Under the pieces are notes generated by a model that was not told the origin of the DNA, searched no databases, and was given only the letters and a program-made list of their open reading frames with translations. Below are positions 7,179-13,605 of a stretch of 14,596 bases of DNA, one piece after another. Location: the NCBI GenBank assembly GCA_937897315.1, contig CALCNS010000226.1:1-14596 (forward strand), written 5' to 3'. This stretch comes from an uncultured Bacillota bacterium. GTDB taxonomy: Bacteria; Bacillota; JAAYKD01. Within the stretch, counting starts at the first letter, position 1; each line of letters starts with the position of its first letter. A program made the position numbers and the translations under genes.

Positions 7179-8164
7179 AAGGTGTCGTATCACAAGTCAA
7201 AAAAGAGATGGTCTTAGTCTCTCGCAGTGGCTTATCGTTGTACATGACCTTAGCTCCTGCCCTCATGGCTTTGGTGTTCCTTTTGGTGTTTGGCAGTATG
7301 CAAAGTAGTAGCCCCCGATTGGCGGTCATGCACGATATGCCGACCGAAGTCGTTGCCAAACTGGAACAAGTAGCCGAACTCGAGCGGTTTACCAGCGAAA
7401 ACTCTTTGCGACGTCGCATAGAAGGACCCGATGCTCTGGCTGGGGTGCTTATATACGAAGGAGTGGCAACGGTTTTAACGGAAGGGAACGAGGGGGAGAG
7501 TTTTGTAAAGGCGATGCATCAGCTGGTATCGAGTGCTTTAGCGGCAGAGATACCGGCATTTACAGAAGAGATTTTACCGGGAAATGGCGGATTGGCCATG
7601 CAAATCAGTCGTATCAGTGTGTTTCTATTGGCGTTATTCGTAGGGGGAGCTACTTTGGGATTATCGGCGGTAGATGAACGAGAAACCGGCGTGATTCGAG
7701 CCTTCACAGTAAGTCCCTTTGGCTTATGGGACTACATGCTTAGTAAATGGTTGCCGGCTTTGCTGATCGGTGCATTGGGTGTGACTGCTGCAGCAGCAGT
7801 CATGGGTTTGTGGAAGGAACTACCTCTTCTGCTGATGTTAAGTATGTGTGGCGCAGGGGTAGGAGCATTCTCGATCTTTATTTTGGCAGGATTTGCTAAA
7901 AACCAAATTGCTGCCATTGGAGTGATGAAACTACTGATGCCACTCATGCTCATGGTGCCGATTTCGGCTTTCTTTGTGGCAGAGCGTTGGCAGTGGTTGT
8001 ATTACGCCTTTCCCATGTATTGGCAAAGCAAAGCCTTGCAGAGTATTTTTACCGGAGAACCGGTGACATGGTTTTTGATGCTCTCGTTCTTGGTTAGCTT
8101 ACCTTGGGCAGTAGGAGCTGCCATGATTTTTCGTCGACAAACAATGTGGAAGGGATGGAGGTGA
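7175..8164 (+). CDS. ABC-2 type permease, second subunit
   Basis: This 329-residue permease has the same plan as the preceding one: an N-terminal membrane segment (about 20-42), a soluble loop of about 120 residues, then around five C-terminal segments. The ABC-2 coupling signature appears as DERETGVIRAFTVSPFG. I chose TTG 7175 because it overlaps the upstream stop in the common TTGA arrangement, has AAAGGTGGTG about 8 bases upstream, and gives an N-terminus (MKGVVSQVKKEM) equivalent to its partner's. The in-frame ATG at 7067 would overlap the first permease by more than 100 bases and add a non-homologous extension. It should pair with the first permease and the ATPase to form the exporter. 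Confidence 0.88.
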   Translation: MKGVVSQVKKEMVLVSRSGLSLYMTLAPALMALVFLLVFGSMQSSSPRLAVMHDMPTEVVAKLEQVAELERFTSENSLRRRIEGPDALAGVLIYEGVATVLTEGNEGESFVKAMHQLVSSALAAEIPAFTEEILPGNGGLAMQISRISVFLLALFVGGATLGLSAVDERETGVIRAFTVSPFGLWDYMLSKWLPALLIGALGVTAAAAVMGLWKELPLLLMLSMCGAGVGAFSIFILAGFAKNQIAAIGVMKLLMPLMLMVPISAFFVAERWQWLYYAFPMYWQSKALQSIFTGEPVTWFLMLSFLVSLPWAVGAAMIFRRQTMWKGWR

Positions 8165-8169
8165 AGACT

Positions 8170-8310
8170 GTGGAAACGTATTGGTATTGGATTATCGCGG
8201 GCGTAGTGCTATTGGCGGCGTTTAAGGTTTGGTATGTGCCCAAATGGCTCAAACAACAAGCCGATAAACGAGCTGAAAAGCAACGCTTACTGGAGAAGGA
8301 CGACGAATGA
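8170..8310 (+). CDS. Small single-pass membrane protein in the exporter operon
   Basis: This 46-residue protein has a Trp/Tyr-rich N-terminus (METYWYWIIAGVV), one membrane segment (about 6-22) and a highly charged Lys/Glu/Asp/Arg tail that is probably cytosolic and helical. GTG 8170 is preceded by GGAGGTG at 8157-8163; GTG 8161 lies within that site and is less likely. It sits between the second permease and the regulator and overlaps the latter's start by 4 bases (ATGA at 8307), so it is translated as part of the operon. I do not recognise the family. A small accessory or stabilising subunit of the transporter is a plausible inference, since many transporters carry such peptides, but the sequence does not prove it. 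Confidence 0.75.
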   Translation: METYWYWIIAGVVLLAAFKVWYVPKWLKQQADKRAEKQRLLEKDDE

Positions 8311-8921
8311 GTAAAATGAAGTGGAAAGCCGAGCAGACGAGAAACCCGCTTTGGCTACAAGAGGAATTGTGGAATGCATCCTTGGATGTATTCTCGATGC
8401 AGGCCTATGGAGAAGCTTCTTTGAATGAAATCATCCGTAAGGCCGGGATGAACAAAGGAAGCTTTTATTACCGATTCTACGATAAGCTGGATTTGTATCT
8501 CTCACTTCTGACCCGCATGGCAGACGAGAAGCTGACCATGGTTTCGCAGGGCCAAATGCGAGCGACCGGAAAAGATTTCTTTGAAGATTTTCGGCAAATT
8601 GCCATGCTCTCATTGCGATTTGCACAACAAGAACCGCGTTATATGGGCTTGTGGCGTAGGTTCATGTCTGAGGATCATGAAATAAAGCGAATGGTGCACG
8701 AAGAATTTGGACCCATGTCGCAAGATGCCATTGGAGCTATGGTAGAAATGGCCAAAGCACAAGGAAAAATTCGACCCAACAGCTCCACCGTTTTGGTCAG
8801 CCACATGATTTCGGCACTGTTGAACAGCATTGATCAGATGATTGTGCCCAACGGCAGCGAAGAAGAAATGATGGTACAAATTGACGAGCTCATTGAGATG
8901 TTGAAACATGGAATTCGTTAA
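8307..8921 (+). CDS. TetR/AcrR family transcriptional regulator
   Basis: This 204-residue protein has an N-terminal TetR DNA-binding domain. Its helix-turn-helix spans about 38-58 (SLNEIIRKAGMNKGSFYYRF), followed by the usual YDKLDLYLSLL helix. Residues from about 75 form a divergent helical ligand-binding and dimerisation domain. Length and architecture are normal for the family. It is the last gene of the exporter operon, translationally coupled to the small membrane protein, and a strong terminator follows. Two palindromes of the GACC-N4-GGTC type at the operon promoter fit its expected binding pattern, so it probably represses the whole operon, including itself, until a transported compound or related ligand binds. 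Activation rather than repression is possible, but operator 1 covering the -35 box argues for repression. Confidence 0.93.
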   Translation: MSKMKWKAEQTRNPLWLQEELWNASLDVFSMQAYGEASLNEIIRKAGMNKGSFYYRFYDKLDLYLSLLTRMADEKLTMVSQGQMRATGKDFFEDFRQIAMLSLRFAQQEPRYMGLWRRFMSEDHEIKRMVHEEFGPMSQDAIGAMVEMAKAQGKIRPNSSTVLVSHMISALLNSIDQMIVPNGSEEEMMVQIDELIEMLKHGIR

Positions 8922-8941
8922 ATAGCCGATAGAGAATCGTA

Positions 8942-8978
8942 ACACCCTCAGGTGCAGAGTGTATCTGAGGGTGTTTTT
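8942..8978 (+). terminator. Intrinsic terminator after the TetR gene
   Basis: Perfect 10-base arms (ACACCCTCAG at 8942-8951, CTGAGGGTGT at 8965-8974) enclose a 13-base loop, with five T residues at 8974-8978. It is strikingly similar to the terminator at 12211-12249, including the shared CCTCAGGTGCA. Confidence 0.92.
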
Positions 8979-9239
8979 CTTGGAATTATATGGTTACAAA
9001 CAAATGGCCAAAAATTTACAATGATTATTTTTAATCAGAGAAGGAGTTTGTAAAAAACAGCACGAATAACAAAGACATTCGATATGTGGCTTAAACATAC
9101 ACTATGCATCAATATGTTGTGTTTCTATACTCGTTGAACAATTAATACGGTTACAAATTAATTACATGCATACTTTGGGGCTTTGACGTAAAAACAAAGC
9201 TCTTTCGTATAGATTTGGACCAAGAAGGAGGTGAAAAAT
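8979..9239. other. AT-rich intergenic leader upstream of the four-gene membrane cassette
   Basis: This gap of about 260 bases holds no supported gene. GGTTACAAA occurs twice (near 8993 and 9149). AATTAAT at 9140-9146 and ATTAATT at 9157-9163 form a perfect 7-base inverted repeat with a 10-base spacer. GCTTTG at 9180-9185 and CAAAGC at 9195-9200 form a second, which overlaps a candidate -35 box. The length and these repeats suggest a regulated promoter region, but no known riboswitch or T-box was recognised. Confidence 0.4.
9183..9213 (+). promoter_or_regulatory. Candidate promoter for the membrane cassette
   Basis: TTGACG (9183-9188) could be a -35 box and TATAGA (9208-9213) a -10 box, but the spacer is 19 bases, longer than ideal. 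Transcription would begin just upstream of the AAGGAGG at 9225-9231, giving a very short leader. Promoters further upstream in the AT-rich gap are not excluded. Confidence 0.3.
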
Positions 9240-10022
9240 ATGGGTCTCGCTCCAGGCAATATTTTTGGATTTTGGATGTTCCTCATTTGGACCGGATTAG
9301 CGGTTTTTGTCATGAATCGTTCCCGTACCGGTCAAATTCATGTGAAATTGCGTCGTATTTCCGGTATGGACGCGGTGGAAGAAGCGGTAGGTCGTGCCAC
9401 CGAAATGGGTAAACCGGTGCATTTTACTCCGGGGTTAGGGGATGTTGTGGCCAGCAATGCTGCTGAAACCTTTGCAGGGCTCGAATTACTGCAATATGTC
9501 TCTGGATTAGCAGCCAAATACGATGCCGGTTTAATCGTAACCATTCGTCAACCCAACGTTTTTCCATTGGCGCAAGAATCGGTAAAACAGAGCTTTTTGA
9601 CGGCCGGTCACCCGGACAAGTACCAAGAAAACACCGTTCGTTTCATCTCGAATAACCAAGACGCGTATACATCGGGTGTGGTAGGTATTCTGCATCGCGA
9701 GAAAGCGGCTGCCAACATTATGGCTGGTTTGTTCATGGGTGAATCTCTGCTGTTAGCAGAAGCGGGTTCGCAAATTGGAGCCATTCAAGTGGCGATTACT
9801 GCTTCTACCACTCAGTTACCGTTCTTTGTTGCGGCATGTGACTACACCATTATTGGAGAAGAATTATACGCTGCCGGTGCGTATGTTTCGCAAAATAAAG
9901 TCAAGTTAGGTGGCATTGCCACGCAAGATTACTTTAAAATAGCGGTCATCGCGGTCATTATCCTTGGAACTATTATGACTTCTATGGGCAGTACTGCTTT
10001 GAAAGATTTATTGGTTCGCTAA
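9240..10022 (+). CDS. DUF6754-type membrane-anchored protein, first gene of membrane cassette
   Basis: This 260-residue protein has an N-terminal membrane segment (about 8-25), a soluble domain of roughly 200 residues, and a C-terminal membrane segment (about 232-249). The stretch RRISGMDAVEEAVGRATEMG (39-58), then PVHFTPGLGD, and later FFVAACDYTIIGEELYAAGAY (195-215) match my memory of the uncharacterised DUF6754 family; no enzyme motif is evident. Positive residues after the first segment (NRSRTG) suggest that the domain faces the cytoplasm. ATG 9240 lies 8 bases after a perfect AAGGAGG (9225-9231); the in-frame GTG at 9231 lies in that site. Nearly all Arg codons are CGT or CGC, unlike neighbouring genes, which hints at strong expression. 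It leads a four-gene operon of membrane proteins. Its biochemical role is unknown. Confidence 0.85.
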   Translation: MGLAPGNIFGFWMFLIWTGLAVFVMNRSRTGQIHVKLRRISGMDAVEEAVGRATEMGKPVHFTPGLGDVVASNAAETFAGLELLQYVSGLAAKYDAGLIVTIRQPNVFPLAQESVKQSFLTAGHPDKYQENTVRFISNNQDAYTSGVVGILHREKAAANIMAGLFMGESLLLAEAGSQIGAIQVAITASTTQLPFFVAACDYTIIGEELYAAGAYVSQNKVKLGGIATQDYFKIAVIAVIILGTIMTSMGSTALKDLLVR

Positions 10023-10064
10023 GGATGCAACGTATACTTTAAAAACAATAAGGAGGTGTAAACC

Positions 10065-10700
10065 ATGCGAAAGCAAGTACCTGTGCTGATTACCTTTGTG
10101 GTTGGTATTCTCGTCATGCTAGCCGGCATTACGACCGGACCATTGCCCGGAGTGTTTAAGAATCATATCAGTCCTTGGATGACCATTGTCTCTGCGTTCG
10201 CGGTAGGTTTGGCTTCCGTCAACTTAACACGCGTGCATGGACGCAAAATTAGTCGCAAAAGCGAAGGTTGGATCAACAGTGTCATCTTATTGGGTAGTAT
10301 GGCGATTTACGCCATTTGGAGATCGTATATCGAAATCAATCCGACCGACAAAGTGGCGGTCGATGGTTATGCTTTAATCTATAATCATATTTTATCTCCC
10401 TTATCTTCCGGTATTTGGGCTTGTTTGGCGTTTTACGTGGCTTCGTCTTCGTATCGGGCATTCCGTGCGCGCAACCTGGAAGCGACCATTTTGCTGGTGT
10501 CCGCTGTCGTGGTCATGTTGGGGGCAGCACCCATCGGAGCTCAAATCTGGGACAAATTCCCGACCATCCAAAACTGGCTACTCAGTGTTCCCAATATGAC
10601 CGGTCAACGAGGCATTGTGATTGGCGCGGCTTTGGGTAGCTTTGTCACCGCCTTACGTGTCTTGTTAGGGTTGGAACGGGGCCATCTTGGTTCACAATAA
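10065..10700 (+). CDS. Polytopic membrane protein of the cassette, second gene
   Basis: This 211-residue integral membrane protein has about six predicted hydrophobic segments (roughly 7-24, 37-53, 70-86, 104-128, 141-158 and 182-200). A basic loop (RVHGRKISRKSEG) follows the second segment and a basic RAFRARN loop follows the fourth, consistent with cytoplasmic loops by the positive-inside rule. No transporter signature, cofactor motif or enzyme motif is recognised. A perfect AAGGAGGTG lies just before the ATG. It sits 42 bases after the DUF6754 gene with no terminator between, so the two are surely co-transcribed. A membrane core or anchor for the soluble domains encoded on either side is the most economical inference. 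Confidence 0.82.
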   Translation: MRKQVPVLITFVVGILVMLAGITTGPLPGVFKNHISPWMTIVSAFAVGLASVNLTRVHGRKISRKSEGWINSVILLGSMAIYAIWRSYIEINPTDKVAVDGYALIYNHILSPLSSGIWACLAFYVASSSYRAFRARNLEATILLVSAVVVMLGAAPIGAQIWDKFPTIQNWLLSVPNMTGQRGIVIGAALGSFVTALRVLLGLERGHLGSQ

Positions 10701-10733
10701 GCAAAGATCTTGCAGAAAAGGAGGTGTCCAAGC

Positions 10734-11558
10734 TTGAACATTTTCGAACGTTTACAAAAAATCGATCGACGGATTATCTATGTTCTGTTGCTGATTGTTT
10801 GTGCCGTGCCATTGGTTCGTCCGATAGGCTTACCCGTACTGGTCAACGATCGCACTCGCGCCGTGTATAATATAATTGAAGAACTAGACCCAGCCAAAGA
10901 CACAGTCTTGTTGTCTTTTGACTATGGACCAGGAGCTGGATTGGATGCCCACGTCGTGCCGGTTGCTGTTGTGGAGCATTTGGCCATGCGTGGAATTAAG
11001 TTTGTATGTGTTTCATTTAGCGCAGAAGGTCCCATGATGGCAGATCAAATCATCAAAAAACTGGAAGAACGCGGTATGAAATATGGAACAGATTTTGCCA
11101 ACTTAGGGTACTTAGCCGGGGATGAGAATGCCATTCGCTTGTTTGCAGTGGACAGTCAAACCATCACTACCGATTCTCGCGGTAACAAGGTAGCAGATTT
11201 GCCGATTATGAAAGACAAGAAAACGGTCAAAGATTTTGCTTTTGTTCATCAATTTACATCGGGAGACCCGGCACTTTGGATTCGACAAGTAGTCGATCCC
11301 ATGGGTATTAAATTCGCAGCCGGTGTGGTAACAGTAAGTGTACCTTCGGCTATGCCATATTACAACTCCGGGCAAATGGTTGGATTATTAGGCGGATTAC
11401 GATCGGCAGCCGAATATGAGTTGCTTATTGGCAAACCCGGCAGACCGGTTGCCATGATGGACGCTCAGTCCATGGCTCACTTATTGATTATTGGTTTCAT
11501 CTTTTTAGGTAATGTCGGACATTTTCTCAGCAAACGCAACGAAGCGAAAGCATCCTAA
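10734..11558 (+). CDS. Bitopic membrane protein with large soluble domain, third gene of cassette
   Basis: This 274-residue protein has a basic N-terminus and membrane segment (about 12-30), a soluble domain of about 210 residues, and a C-terminal membrane segment (about 248-265) ending in a basic tail (SKRNEAKAS). The positive-inside rule places both ends in the cytoplasm and the domain outside, opposite to the first gene's prediction. Visible landmarks are VLLSFDYGPGAGLDAH (58-73), FVCVSFSAEGPMM (90-102), GTDFANLGYLAGDENAIRL (118-136) and MPYYNSGQMVGLLGGLRSAAEYE (207-229). The alternating beta-alpha character suggests a Rossmann-like fold. No known active-site motif is seen. Start TTG 10734 follows AAGGAGGTG (10718-10726) at good spacing; TTG 10710 precedes that site and is rejected. 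Function is unknown. Confidence 0.82.
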   Translation: MNIFERLQKIDRRIIYVLLLIVCAVPLVRPIGLPVLVNDRTRAVYNIIEELDPAKDTVLLSFDYGPGAGLDAHVVPVAVVEHLAMRGIKFVCVSFSAEGPMMADQIIKKLEERGMKYGTDFANLGYLAGDENAIRLFAVDSQTITTDSRGNKVADLPIMKDKKTVKDFAFVHQFTSGDPALWIRQVVDPMGIKFAAGVVTVSVPSAMPYYNSGQMVGLLGGLRSAAEYELLIGKPGRPVAMMDAQSMAHLLIIGFIFLGNVGHFLSKRNEAKAS

Positions 11559-11575
11559 AGTGAGGAGGTGATTTT

Positions 11576-12196
11576 GTGAATATATCTACCAACATTTGGA
11601 CGTGGACCACGGCCATCTGCATTTTGGCCATGTGGACCTTCTTGTTCAAAGAAAACCCCATCTTTCGTGCGGCAGAGCATTTGTTCGTCGGAAGTACAGC
11701 GGGACATGCCATCGGGATGGCCGTGGGCAATATTCATCGCTACGGTTTTAATCCTTTAGTGCAAAAGCAACAGTTGTTGCTGTTGGTTCCGTTGGTCTTA
11801 GGCGTCTTGCTCTATGCCAGATTTTTCCCCAAATGGGCTTGGCTCAGCCGTTATCCGGTTGCTTTCTTGGTTGGTGTGGGAACAGGGCAGTCGATTTATA
11901 CCTCACTGCGCACCCAAGTCATTAACCAAAGCATTGGAGCGATGTATAAATTCCCGGGGAATACCGCACTCGATACCATCAATGCATTCATCAGCGTTTT
12001 TGGATTGCTGGCAGTATTATGTTACTTCTTATTCACAATCCCCCTCAAAGGTGGATTGCAGCAGTTTGCGAAATCAGGTCGGTGGATTATGATGGTGACT
12101 TTTGGCGTGGCTTTTGGCAACGTGGTCGCCGGTCGTATATCTGTTTTATTGGGTGAACTCACGAAAATTCTAGGTGATTGGTTGGGTATGATGTAA
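11576..12196 (+). CDS. Polytopic membrane protein, fourth gene of cassette
   Basis: This 206-residue integral membrane protein has about six hydrophobic segments (roughly 7-24, 35-52, 67-83, 88-107, 136-156 and 170-190). The segment FRAAEHLFVGSTAGHAIGMA (31-50) is the most distinctive, with two buried His residues and small amino acids that could line a helix interface. GTG 11576 is preceded by AGGAGGTG at good spacing. It follows the third gene by 17 bases, and a strong terminator lies 14 bases after its stop, so it closes the operon. It shows no obvious similarity to the second gene beyond topology. I do not recognise the family. It probably forms the membrane part of a complex with the other three products. 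Confidence 0.82.
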   Translation: MNISTNIWTWTTAICILAMWTFLFKENPIFRAAEHLFVGSTAGHAIGMAVGNIHRYGFNPLVQKQQLLLLVPLVLGVLLYARFFPKWAWLSRYPVAFLVGVGTGQSIYTSLRTQVINQSIGAMYKFPGNTALDTINAFISVFGLLAVLCYFLFTIPLKGGLQQFAKSGRWIMMVTFGVAFGNVVAGRISVLLGELTKILGDWLGMM

Positions 12197-12210
12197 ACGA
12201 TGTCGTAGGA

Positions 12211-12249
12211 ACAACCTCAGGTGCAACACGCATTTGAGGTTGTTTTTTT
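12211..12249 (+). terminator. Intrinsic terminator closing the four-gene cassette
   Basis: Perfect 9-base arms (ACAACCTCA at 12211-12219, TGAGGTTGT at 12235-12243), extendable by one G-T pair, are followed by seven T residues (12243-12249). It aligns without gaps to the terminator at 8942-8978, with 29 of 37 positions identical. Confidence 0.92.
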
Positions 12250-12331
12250 GTGAGCTTCATAGGGAATAAAGTAAAATGTAGCGAATGAATAAAGCAAACG
12301 AAGTATCATAGAGAACAAAGGGGGGAGTGGC

Positions 12332-13117
12332 TTGGATTTACGAAAAACCTTTAGCGAAGATGTGGTACTTTATGAAAAATATCGACCAAGGTATTGTCCG
12401 GCGTTGTTTCAAAGCATTGTATCACGGGCAAACCTGAACCGAGAATCTCTGGCTTTGGAAATTGGGTGTGGGACAGGTCAAGCGACGAAGCCATTTCTCG
12501 AGACCGGTAGTCGGGTGGTTGCCATTGAGTTGGGTCAAGAGATGGCCGATTTTGTGCGCGAAAAGTATACGGGATACCCGAATTTTGAAGTGGTATGTGG
12601 GGAATTTGAGCAGTATACAGGACCGGAGACGGCATTTGACCTTATTTACTCAGCGACGGCCTTTCACTGGATACCCGAGGAGATTGGGTATCCCAAAGTA
12701 TTCAATTTGTTAAAGCCGGGAGGTTTGGTGGCATTGTTCTGGAACCGCCCACAACCCGATCTGGCGAATTTGGCTTTGCATGAGCAGATTCAAGCAGTAT
12801 ATACCGAGTATACGGAACGGGGAATATTTAAGAAATCGGGAACGCCCATGACAGGGCAGACAGAGCGCAGAGATGGAATCCTACGTGCTCTGCAGCATGC
12901 AGGATTTGTGGATGTGCAGGTGCAAGACTTCTTGGCTTATCGTGCGTTTTCGGCGGAGGAGTATGTGAAGCTACTCGATACGTATTCCGATCATCGCAGT
13001 TTGCCGGCAGACGTAAAAACCGAGTTTTATAAGAAAGTGAAAGACGCGATTCTCAGGCACGGAGACACGATCCGGTTGGAGGATCATATGGATTTATATA
13101 TGGCAAAGAAACCCTAA
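12332..13117 (+). CDS. Class I SAM-dependent methyltransferase (Methyltransf_11-like)
   Basis: This 261-residue cytosolic methyltransferase should use S-adenosylmethionine. Motif I is ALEIGCGTGQAT (about 41-52), followed by VVAIELG, where the acidic Glu after the second strand contacts the SAM ribose. Further conserved pieces are FDLIYSATAFHWIP and the LLKPGGLVALFWNRP post-motif. The C-terminal third, which usually contacts the substrate, has no recognisable specificity motif, so the acceptor (small molecule, lipid or other) is unknown. The start is TTG 12332 with a GGGGGGAG site about 5 bases upstream; its N-terminus (FSEDVVLYEKYRPRYC) matches the usual family entry. It follows the cassette terminator, and I see no clear promoter in 12250-12331. 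Length is normal for the family. Confidence 0.92.
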   Translation: MDLRKTFSEDVVLYEKYRPRYCPALFQSIVSRANLNRESLALEIGCGTGQATKPFLETGSRVVAIELGQEMADFVREKYTGYPNFEVVCGEFEQYTGPETAFDLIYSATAFHWIPEEIGYPKVFNLLKPGGLVALFWNRPQPDLANLALHEQIQAVYTEYTERGIFKKSGTPMTGQTERRDGILRALQHAGFVDVQVQDFLAYRAFSAEEYVKLLDTYSDHRSLPADVKTEFYKKVKDAILRHGDTIRLEDHMDLYMAKKP

Positions 13118-13174
13118 TGGAGGTTGGAAGAACTTGAAGATTTGTCAAAGAGCAAATGAGAAGGATGTGAGACA

Positions 13175-13603
13175 ATGTATGAACCGAAAACCAAGGTGAC
13201 GGAGCAGAGTGTCGTGGATTTTATTGAAGCCATAGATCATCCACGCCGAAAAGAAGAGGCTTACCAATTGGTGGAGTTGTTCCATAGGGTGACCGGTCAT
13301 GAAGCGAAAATGTGGGGACCTAGCATCATAGGATTTGGCAGCGTGCATTATAAATACGCAACGGGGCACGAAGGGGACATGGGGTTGGCAGGATTCTCAC
13401 CTCGAAAAGCAAAAATTAGCATTTACTCCATGTTATCTGCCGAACGCAAACAGGAGTTCTTGATGCGCTTGGGCAAACACACCACTGGAGTGGGCTGTAT
13501 TTATGTCAACCGATTGACCGATATTGATTTGAAGGTACTGGAAGAGCTGATTGCTGCTACAGCAGAGGAATTGAAACAGCTGTATCCAGAGAACGAGGTG
13601 TAA
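13175..13603 (+). CDS. DUF1801 domain-containing protein
   Basis: This 142-residue soluble protein belongs to the DUF1801 (YdhG-like) group. Diagnostic pieces are MWGPSIIGFGSVHYKYATG (about 46-64), AGFSPRKAKISIYSM and the C-terminal LGKHTTGVGCIYVNRLTDIDL. The fold is known from structures of relatives, but the cellular role is not established, and no catalytic residues can be named. AAGGATGTGAG lies just upstream of ATG 13175. It follows the methyltransferase by 57 bases without a terminator and is followed after two bases by the next gene, so the three probably share a transcript. The upstream gap holds a 21-codon reading frame resembling the N-terminus of a GNAT acetyltransferase. Confidence 0.9.
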   Translation: MYEPKTKVTEQSVVDFIEAIDHPRRKEEAYQLVELFHRVTGHEAKMWGPSIIGFGSVHYKYATGHEGDMGLAGFSPRKAKISIYSMLSAERKQEFLMRLGKHTTGVGCIYVNRLTDIDLKVLEELIAATAEELKQLYPENEV

Positions 13604-13605
13604 GA

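Noticed and set aside
7033..7419. 128-codon frame on the minus strand
   Set aside because: It is antisense to the two permeases, has no family signal, and all gene organisation is on the + strand.
8104..8169. Longer form of the small membrane protein starting at ATG 8104
   Set aside because: It lies deep in the permease gene without a ribosome binding site; the GGAGGTG at 8157-8163 points to GTG 8170.
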